DNA of 11,025 nucleotides. Source: DATJQA01 sp041169145 (GTDB lineage Bacteria; Patescibacteriota; Minisyncoccia; UBA6257; 2-01-FULL-56-20). The stretch covers positions 1 to 11,025 of the forward strand of contig JBEEJO010000024.1 in assembly GCA_041169145.1 (NCBI GenBank). Reading direction: 5' to 3'. Each line of letters starts with the position of its first letter. The first letter of the stretch is position 1. Made by a program: the position numbers and the translations under genes. Of the stretch, positions 5,840 through 11,025 are shown in pieces. Under the pieces are notes generated by a model, which was not told where the DNA came from, did no database searches, and saw only the letters and a program-made list of their open reading frames with translations.

Positions 5840-6045
5840 ATCGGGCGACTGTATGGTTGAAGAGAATTATTGCAGGTTCTGATTTATCAATACCAGAGAT
5901 ATTGATGGGTTGTCCACCATGTTCCTGAGCTGCTTTCCCTGCTGCTGGCACCCCGTATTGTTCGGAAAAAAAATTTTCTTCTCTATCTGCGAAGCCAGCT
6001 ATAAAGCCATATATTACGGCCTTTTTCCGGGGTAGCGCGGGGCAT
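5838..6045 (-). pseudogene. Possible remnant of a gene upstream of the PRPP synthetase homologue
   Basis: The minus strand is open for about 68 codons up to the TAA at 5840-5838 and reads like a real protein, with segments such as YGFIAGFADREENFF and INISGIDKSEPAIILFNHT. No ATG opens it before it runs into the promoter and antisense of the gene at 6085; the only in-frame alternative start I see is a GTG (codons VPAAGKAA), without SD. Codons are AT-rich (ATA, AGA, TTT), unlike the GC-rich neighbours, and it contains a run of eight A/T bases. I do not recognise the family. Best explanation: the 3' end of a gene cut off at about 6045, or a short gene with an unusual start. It could also be chance in a 208-base AT-rich gap. 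Confidence 0.35.
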
Positions 6046-6074
6046 TTGACAATAAATTTTTCATATGGTATAAT
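6046..6074 (+). promoter_or_regulatory. Perfect-consensus sigma-70 promoter
   Basis: TTGACA (6046-6051), exactly 17 bases, TATAAT (6069-6074). Both hexamers are consensus. Transcription should start near 6081-6083, only two to four bases before the ATG at 6085, so the mRNA is expected to be leaderless. Confidence 0.95.
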
Positions 6075-6084
6075 GCTCGGCGTT

Positions 6085-8337
6085 ATGAATATCAACAACC
6101 TTTCACGCAATATCGGTTCGAAGGTCGTTCTTACCGCCGGCGTGGCGCTTTCCGCCATGGTGGTCGGGTTTTTTGTCGCGCAACCGACAGGATACGCTGT
6201 GGCGTGCAGCAACTCCGATCCGTCACCCGTGACGGCTGACATCAAAGCGAATGGCTTAAACGGCCCTGTCTCTATCAGTTACAATACTTCGGCGAATCTC
6301 ACATGGACATCGCAGAATGCGACTTCCTGTACCGTGACCCCGGGGAATTACACCGGCACATCCGGCTCGCACGCGACCGGCAACCTCACCGCGTCCCAGA
6401 CGTACACGGTCACGTGCACGGGTCAGGGCGGCACGGCGACGGATACGGTGACGGTCAATGTGAATGCCGCGCCGCAGATCACCGCTGATATCAAGGCAAA
6501 CGGTTCTGACGGTCCTATTGCCATCGCGAGCAATACTGCTGCGACGCTTACGTGGACTTCGCAGAATGCCTCTTCCTGCTCGGTGACTCCGGGTGGTTTT
6601 TCTGGAATTTCAGGAAATGCCACGACCGGCAATCTCACCGCATCTCAAACCTACACGGTCACATGCACCGGCCAGGGCGGCACGGCGACGGATACGGTGA
6701 CGGTCAATGTGAACCAGCCGAGCGCGCCAACGGCCGACATTAAGGCCAATAGTTCGGACGGTCCGGTCTCGGTGAACTACAACACCTCCGCGAACCTTAC
6801 GTGGACGTCGCAAAACGCGGACACGTGCGTCGTGACGCCCGGTTCTTACGCCGGCACATCCGGCTCGCACGCGACCGGCAATCTCACCGCATCTCAAACC
6901 TACACGGTCACATGCACCGGCCAGGGCGGCACGGCGACGGATACGGTGACGGTGAATGTGTCTGCTCAACAGATCACCGCCGACATTAAAGTGAACGGCT
7001 CGGATTCCGCCATCACTGTTTCATACAATACGGGAGCGACACTTACATGGACGTCTTCCGGCGCCACATCCTGTACGGTGACGCCAGGCAGTTACACGGG
7101 CACGAGCGGTTCACAGAGTACGGGAAATCTTACGGCGACGCAGAATTACGTGCTGACGTGCACGAACGGTTCGACGACGGCAACCGATGCCGTTGCGGTG
7201 AACGTGTCTGCTCAACAGCAAGCACCGACCGTGACCATTTCGGCGAATCCTTCCTCCATTAATCAGGGCAACACATCCGTTCTTACATGGAGCTCTGCGA
7301 ATGCGACCTCATGTACCGCGGCCGGCGGCTGGTCGGGCACGAAATCGCTTGCGAGTAATGAAAACGTCACCCCTTCGGTTACCACGACCTATGTCATTGT
7401 CTGCACGAATGATGCCGGACAGTCGGCGACCGCGCAGACGACAGTCACGGTAACGCAAGCATATCAGCAAGTCCCGACCCTTACGCTCTACTCCACGCCG
7501 ACGGTCATTAATCAGGGCCAGAGCGCAACGCTTATTTGGAACTCGCAAAACACGACGACGTGCAATGCGACGAGCAACTGGTCCGGCACGAAGAGCCTGA
7601 ACGGTTCGGAGATCGTGTATCCGTCGGTTACGACGACCTACTCCATGCAGTGCACCGGCACGAACGGCCAGACGGTCTTTGCGCAGGCGACGGTCGTAGT
7701 GAATTCGTACCAGCAAACATACTATCAGCCGAACTATTACCAGCCATACCAAAACCCGCCGACGGTGACGCTCTATGCGAATCCGACGACCGTGAATCAA
7801 GGGCAGCCCGTGACGCTCAATTGGTATTCGCAGAACGCGACAACCTGTTATGCGTCGGGCAGCAACTGGTCCGGCACAAAATCACTCACCGGTTCGGAGA
7901 TCGTCTATCCGACCCAGGGCGCGATCTACACCATTACGTGCTCCAATAGTTTCGGACCTGCGTCCGATTCGGAGAATATCTACGTCATCCAAACGACGGC
8001 CTATTATCCGCCTGCGACGGGCCAGGTTCTGGGCGTTGCGGATATCGTGACCGGTCCTGAGGATTCGGTTCCGTGGGCGATCGGCCTTGGCCTTCTTGCG
8101 ACGCTTGTTCTGGAATTCACGTTGTTCCGCGGGAAACGAAATGCCGCAGGCGGCGTGATGGCTATGGCGCCCGCTATCGCTCAGGCTGGTTTCGCGACGA
8201 ATCCGCGCCACAGCGACAAATCTCCTCTTGCGCCGGCACATTCCAGGGGATATTCTCGTAAAGAGGAGCTGGAAATGCTTCTTGCAGATATCCGCGAGCG
8301 CGAATCCGGTTCGGATACCCAGATCTCTGGCGTATAA
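6085..8337 (+). CDS. Seven-domain Ig-like repeat surface protein, candidate sortase substrate
   Basis: The protein is 750 residues from the ATG at 6085; the in-frame ATG at 6046 is rejected because it lies inside the -35 element. Residues 12-32 form a signal peptide ending at YAVA/C41. Four A-type Ig-like domains begin near residues 49, 131, 215 and 296 (pattern TADIKxNG, LTWTSQNA, SCxVTPG, YTVTCTG). Three B-type domains begin near 380, 463 and 558 (PTVTLYxNP, INQGQ, NWSGTKSL, TTTY). Each has two cysteines, suggesting one disulfide per domain. A Tyr/Gln/Pro-rich linker precedes the last domain. At the C-terminus DIVTGPEDS (653-661) is followed by a membrane segment (662-682) and RGKR, then an unusually long 68-residue tail. 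First of a cluster with a CAP protein and a sortase, it is probably an adhesin or surface stalk; the target is unknown. Confidence 0.9.
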   Translation: MNINNLSRNIGSKVVLTAGVALSAMVVGFFVAQPTGYAVACSNSDPSPVTADIKANGLNGPVSISYNTSANLTWTSQNATSCTVTPGNYTGTSGSHATGNLTASQTYTVTCTGQGGTATDTVTVNVNAAPQITADIKANGSDGPIAIASNTAATLTWTSQNASSCSVTPGGFSGISGNATTGNLTASQTYTVTCTGQGGTATDTVTVNVNQPSAPTADIKANSSDGPVSVNYNTSANLTWTSQNADTCVVTPGSYAGTSGSHATGNLTASQTYTVTCTGQGGTATDTVTVNVSAQQITADIKVNGSDSAITVSYNTGATLTWTSSGATSCTVTPGSYTGTSGSQSTGNLTATQNYVLTCTNGSTTATDAVAVNVSAQQQAPTVTISANPSSINQGNTSVLTWSSANATSCTAAGGWSGTKSLASNENVTPSVTTTYVIVCTNDAGQSATAQTTVTVTQAYQQVPTLTLYSTPTVINQGQSATLIWNSQNTTTCNATSNWSGTKSLNGSEIVYPSVTTTYSMQCTGTNGQTVFAQATVVVNSYQQTYYQPNYYQPYQNPPTVTLYANPTTVNQGQPVTLNWYSQNATTCYASGSNWSGTKSLTGSEIVYPTQGAIYTITCSNSFGPASDSENIYVIQTTAYYPPATGQVLGVADIVTGPEDSVPWAIGLGLLATLVLEFTLFRGKRNAAGGVMAMAPAIAQAGFATNPRHSDKSPLAPAHSRGYSRKEELEMLLADIRERESGSDTQISGV
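6229..7211 (+). repeat. In-frame 249-bp tandem repeats encoding A-type Ig domains
   Basis: Copies 1-3 follow an exact 249-bp period and copy 4 is 246 bp away. Positions 6623-6704 and 6872-6953 are identical over 82 bases, synonymous sites included. Copy 3 also shares 31 identical bases with copy 1 (6353-6383 and 6851-6881) where copy 2 differs, so copy 3 is a mosaic. This points to recent duplication or gene conversion. Confidence 0.85.
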
Positions 8338-8371
8338 CGGAGGTGCGCGGGTACGTGCGGGTAGAGGACAT

Positions 8372-8392
8372 ATGCATCCAAAACTCCCATGA
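8372..8392 (+). other. Possible six-codon leader ORF overlapping the CAP-gene start
   Basis: ATG at 8372 opens MHPKLP and stops in TGA (8390-8392), overlapping the next ATG as ATGA. An AGAGGA (8363-8368) precedes it by three bases, while the CAP gene itself lacks an SD. It might bring ribosomes to the CAP start by termination-reinitiation. Very short, so chance is likely too. Confidence 0.25.
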
Positions 8393-9297
8393 CAACCCTT
8401 CGTAATTTCTTTCTCCCAACAGAGCGGAACGACATGGTGCCGTTCGCTTTGTCGTCCAGGGCTTTCGTTGTGTATCTGATGATCGCGGTGGTCCTGGTCG
8501 TTTCGTCGCGCTATGTTGCGGGCGTACAGCTCGCATCGCTCGCGGAGCAGCCGGCATTCAGTGCGAGCGACATCGTGTCGCTGGTAAATGCATCGCGGCA
8601 GAATGACGGCCTTCCTGAACTTGCGGTGAACCTGAAACTCACTCAAGCGGCGAGCGCGAAGACCTACGACATGGTGACGAACCAGTATTTTGCCCACTAT
8701 TCACCCGGGAACGTCTCGCCATGGGACTTCTTCCGTGCAGTGGGATATCATCCGTATCTTGCGGCGGGGGAGAACTTGGCAATGAATTTCCTTTCGGCGC
8801 AGGACGCCCATGTCGCTCTCATGCAATCGGCCACGCACCGCGCGAACGTCCTGAACGCCGCGTTCACTGAAGTCGGCGTTTCCGTGCGGCAAGGCGAATT
8901 TCAGCATCGGCCAACGATATTCATCGCCGAATACTTCGGCCGGCCGCGGGTCGCATCGCCGACACCGACGCAGAAGCCTGTATCCGAGGTGAAAAACGCC
9001 GCCGATACTATACGGTATGCGGCGCTTGCGGATGTTCTTCTTTCCGCGCTTGAACAGGTTTCGTTCGCGAACAAGGCGCGCTGCACCGCATTGCTCGCCG
9101 CCGCTATCGTCGTGCTTGCATTCCTTTTCCTTATCGCGCGGACGCGGAGCGTTCCGCGTCCGGTTGCTGTGCGTATGGTTTTTCTCGCGATCATATTCAC
9201 GGCGGTCGTGACCGTCGGTATTGCGGACGAGAATGCTCCGCGCGTCACGCCGATCGCCGCCTCCAGCTTCCCGGATACCGCAGCTTTAGTACAATAA
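8389..9297 (+). CDS. Membrane-anchored CAP/SCP-domain protein
   Basis: The frame encodes 302 residues. The N-terminus NFFLPTERNDMVPFALSSRA resembles a short region I recall before the first membrane segment of CPR CAP proteins, which supports the start at 8389 over the internal ATG at 8434. Membrane segment 1 is about 25-43. The CAP domain spans about 60-185, with H103 (FAHYSPGN), E128 (GENLA), H150 (THRANVLN) and E181 (AEYFG), the usual CAP cavity residues. The Trp usual before the second His motif is replaced (VALMQSATHR). Two further membrane segments are at about 233-250 and 262-279. CAP domains are extracytoplasmic; enzymatic roles in bacteria are mostly unproven. It lies 51 bases after the Ig-like protein and four before the sortase, so it is probably one operon acting at the cell surface. 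Confidence 0.88.
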   Translation: MTTLRNFFLPTERNDMVPFALSSRAFVVYLMIAVVLVVSSRYVAGVQLASLAEQPAFSASDIVSLVNASRQNDGLPELAVNLKLTQAASAKTYDMVTNQYFAHYSPGNVSPWDFFRAVGYHPYLAAGENLAMNFLSAQDAHVALMQSATHRANVLNAAFTEVGVSVRQGEFQHRPTIFIAEYFGRPRVASPTPTQKPVSEVKNAADTIRYAALADVLLSALEQVSFANKARCTALLAAAIVVLAFLFLIARTRSVPRPVAVRMVFLAIIFTAVVTVGIADENAPRVTPIAASSFPDTAALVQ

Positions 9298-9301
9298 GAG
9301 C

Positions 9302-9958
9302 GTGCATAAGGAAACGCTCCGCAGGCTTGTCGTCTTTCTCTTGACGTTCCTCGTCATGAGCGGTTTTTTCTATCTTCTCCTGAATGGCGGGGCGTATTGG
9401 CGCGTCCTGCGTTATAATCTCTTCCTGCGTTCTCCATGGGCGAGCGACGAGCTCACGACCGGCGATATTCTCCGCGTATCCGCCGGAGCCTTGGCTCCGA
9501 ACCGAGCCATTATTGAAGGGGGATATATTCTTTCCGTTCCGAAAATATCCGTATCAGTTCCTATCGCGATTCCGGAAGGCGATTCCAAACAGGAGATCCT
9601 TGCGAGCCTGGAGGAGGGCGTTGGGCTCTATCCCGGTTCGGTTGATCCCGGCGCGCTCGGGCGCGTTGTCCTTTTGGGGCACAGTTCACGCGCATCGTGG
9701 TATCGCGGAGAATACGCGACGGTTTTTGCATTGCTCCACAATCTGAACGTGGGGGATAGGTTCACGATAGCCGGAGGCGGCAAGAAGTATCAGTATGAAG
9801 TCGCGGCGAACATAACGCTCTCGCCTGCCGCAACGAACACGCTATTGAAGACCGCGCCGGCGGAGTCCGAGGCGGTTTTGGTGACATGTTATCCGGTCGG
9901 TTCGGCTTCTCAGCGCACCATAATTCAAGGACGACTTGTGGCGACGGAAAATATTTAG
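9302..9958 (+). CDS. Sortase (cysteine transpeptidase), class not assigned
   Basis: The frame encodes 218 residues from a GTG at 9302, four bases after the CAP gene stop; AAGAG (9296-9300 region) is a weak SD. Residues 9-27 are the N-terminal membrane anchor, so the domain is outside. The catalytic set is present: H127 in VVLLGHSS, C196 in VLVTCYPVG, and R205 in SQRTIIQGRL. GEYATVFALLHNLNVGDRF and the YPVG after the Cys fit the class D/E/F range more than class A, but I cannot settle it. The enzyme would cleave a C-terminal sorting motif and join the protein to a surface acceptor or to another subunit. The best neighbouring substrate is the Ig-like protein at 6085. No clear terminator follows until the hairpins near 10083-10119. 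Confidence 0.92.
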   Translation: MHKETLRRLVVFLLTFLVMSGFFYLLLNGGAYWRVLRYNLFLRSPWASDELTTGDILRVSAGALAPNRAIIEGGYILSVPKISVSVPIAIPEGDSKQEILASLEEGVGLYPGSVDPGALGRVVLLGHSSRASWYRGEYATVFALLHNLNVGDRFTIAGGGKKYQYEVAANITLSPAATNTLLKTAPAESEAVLVTCYPVGSASQRTIIQGRLVATENI

Positions 9959-10277
9959 GTATACGACGTCCATTTTGGGACGGCGACGATAAGGACTCAT
10001 TCTCGCTTTCTATTGACGGGTTCTTGATGGCGACTGACTATTGACTTTTTCTTGTTCGTATGATAGAAAAGAGCCGCTCAGTGGGGCACCCTACGGTGAG
10101 CCCCTGGAGCGCTTCGCTCTTTGAACTATAACCAGACGCATTCCGCATGGCGGCAGTGCGTTTGGTTCATCAGAGATGAGACAGCAATAGGGCAATAGCG
10201 CGATTTCAACTTGGGCCAGATCCTTAGCGAAGCCGATGGTCGGTTTCGCTTCTGAGCTTGAAGAAAGAGAGAGGACA
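9959..10277 (+). promoter_or_regulatory. Intergenic region with four consecutive hairpins before the lipoprotein gene
   Basis: No gene is supported in these 319 bases. Hairpins are at 10083-10104 (GGGGC/GCCCC plus ACC/GGT), 10107-10119 (GAGCG-CTT-CGCTC, followed by TTT, possibly the terminator of the sortase operon), 10132-10165 (CCAGACGCA/TGCGTTTGG, with CCGC/GCGG inside) and 10226-10250 (11 bp, loop TGG, one G-U). A TTGACT (near 10044) and TATGAT (near 10063) are only 12 bases apart, so I cannot place a promoter firmly. The later hairpins could form a structured leader. Confidence 0.5.
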
Positions 10278-11025
10278 ATGAAGAACCTCGTCGTGCGGTT
10301 GTTCGTGGCTCGGCGCCGCCCCATCGTGGGCGCGCTGAGCATCGTACTGACACTCGGTCTTCTCGTCGCGTGCGGGAGCGACAAGGCGTCGCCGACCGCG
10401 CCCGTCGAGCAGCCGGGACCGACCCCGACGTTCAGCTTCGGGCTGATCCAGTACCAGATCGAGCCGTACGACGCCTCGATCTCGGCGACGGCGGAAGACC
10501 TGCCGCGTACCGGAGAGTTCCGGCTCGCCGCGCGCGTGACGTCTTCGGACGGTGTTGCGCGTACCCTGAACTACGAGCTCCGACGCAAGGGGGATTACAT
10601 CAGTGGCAGGGTACCGTACTTCGCGACCGGTGAAGGAGACGATGTCACGACCGAGCTTCAGGCCGTGACGATGGCTCCCGCGTCCGCGAAAAACGCGGGG
10701 GACGAATTCGTCTTCATCCTCGATGCCGGCAAGATCACCACGGGTACGTACCAGTGGACCGCCAGGATCGGGGAAAAGGAGGTGAAGAAGATCATCTTCC
10801 GTCGTCGCGGCGGTTCCGGTGGTGGTCAGCCGACTCCGAATCCGACTCCTGTGCCGACGCCGGCTCCGACGCCGACTCCCGGTCCGACCCCGACGCCAAC
10901 TCCGCCTCCGCCGCCTCCAACCGCCGAGCTTCGAGCGTTCGAGTACACCACCGTGGAGACGACTCCCACCGAAGTGAAGTTCCGCCTCTACGTGGACTAC
11001 ACCTCGGTGCCTGCCGACAGCGGCG
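10278..11025 (+). CDS. Lipoprotein with Pro/Thr-rich linker (partial, runs off the right edge)
   Basis: The frame has 249 codons and continues past the window. AGAGAGG ends three bases before the ATG at 10278 and sets the start. The N-terminus has several Arg (R7, R12-R14), a hydrophobic core at 16-31 and a lipobox LVAC with C32, so this is a diacylglyceryl-anchored lipoprotein. Residues 33-52 are a Pro-rich spacer. A first domain (about 53-178) contains beta-like strands such as GEFRLAARVTSSDG and TYQWTARIGEK. A Gly then Pro/Thr linker covers about 178-215, with an approximate PTP repeat. A second domain begins with AELRAFEYTTVETTPTEVKFRLYVD, which resembles the first in style. I do not recognise a family; a multi-domain surface lipoprotein is the safest reading. 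Confidence 0.8.
   Translation, partial: MKNLVVRLFVARRRPIVGALSIVLTLGLLVACGSDKASPTAPVEQPGPTPTFSFGLIQYQIEPYDASISATAEDLPRTGEFRLAARVTSSDGVARTLNYELRRKGDYISGRVPYFATGEGDDVTTELQAVTMAPASAKNAGDEFVFILDAGKITTGTYQWTARIGEKEVKKIIFRRRGGSGGGQPTPNPTPVPTPAPTPTPGPTPTPTPPPPPPTAELRAFEYTTVETTPTEVKFRLYVDYTSVPADSG

Noticed and set aside
6202..6207. Lipobox at AVAC (C41) of the Ig-like protein
   Set aside because: Ala at -3 and the distance from the hydrophobic core fit signal peptidase I better; the C-terminal membrane segment already provides an anchor.
6229..7211. CRISPR-like repetition
   Set aside because: The repeats are 249 bp, in frame and encode Ig-like domains; no short spaced repeats occur anywhere in the window.

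Overview
The window looks like a chromosomal segment of a Patescibacteria/CPR bacterium, probably Parcubacteria-like. This rests on recognised protein types rather than any search: a DUF5652-type membrane protein, a small anchored protein paired with a secreted helical protein, a long cysteine-rich zinc-ribbon protein, and a cluster of Ig-like repeat protein, CAP protein and sortase. Promoters are sigma-70-like. Some genes have good Shine-Dalgarno (SD) sites (the PRPP synthetase homologue, the secreted protein at 3893, the lipoprotein at 10278). Others look leaderless (6085, perhaps 1993).

Layout. Positions 1-843 (minus) hold two overlapping genes for exported proteins of unknown function; the second runs off the left edge. 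Positions 934-1205 (minus) hold a tRNA-Ala(GGC), a strong hairpin terminator, and beyond it a segment that folds as a closed multi-branch RNA whose ends are partial copies of the tRNA-Ala 3' end. Positions 1218-1478 (minus) encode the DUF5652-like protein. A promoter at 1518-1546 (plus) starts a tRNA cluster: a broken, insertion-bearing tRNA-like sequence, tRNA-Arg(CCU) and tRNA-Ser(CGA). The cysteine-rich zinc-ribbon protein follows at 1993-3780.

Positions 3830-4607 are a self-contained unit of promoter, secreted protein and hairpin terminator. Positions 4730-5839 (minus) hold a full-length but active-site-divergent ribose-phosphate pyrophosphokinase homologue with its own SD and intrinsic terminator. 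Just upstream of it, on the same strand, is an AT-rich open stretch with no start codon, probably a gene remnant.

Positions 6046-9958 (plus) are the cell-surface cluster. A perfect-consensus promoter drives a leaderless seven-domain Ig-like surface protein, followed by a membrane-anchored CAP-domain protein and a sortase with its His/Cys/Arg triad. The Ig-like protein ends in a TG-PED motif plus membrane segment and is a candidate substrate of the adjacent sortase. A 319-base intergenic region with four consecutive hairpins (10083-10250) precedes a lipoprotein gene with a Pro/Thr linker that runs off the right edge.

The most interesting signals are: (1) the minus-strand structured RNA at 934-1064, where departures from the tRNA copy become G-U pairs on one strand only; (2) the tRNA-like sequence carrying a structured insertion in its D-loop, placed just after a good promoter; (3) the altered PRPP-binding loop; (4) mosaic, recently exchanged Ig repeats next to a sortase.
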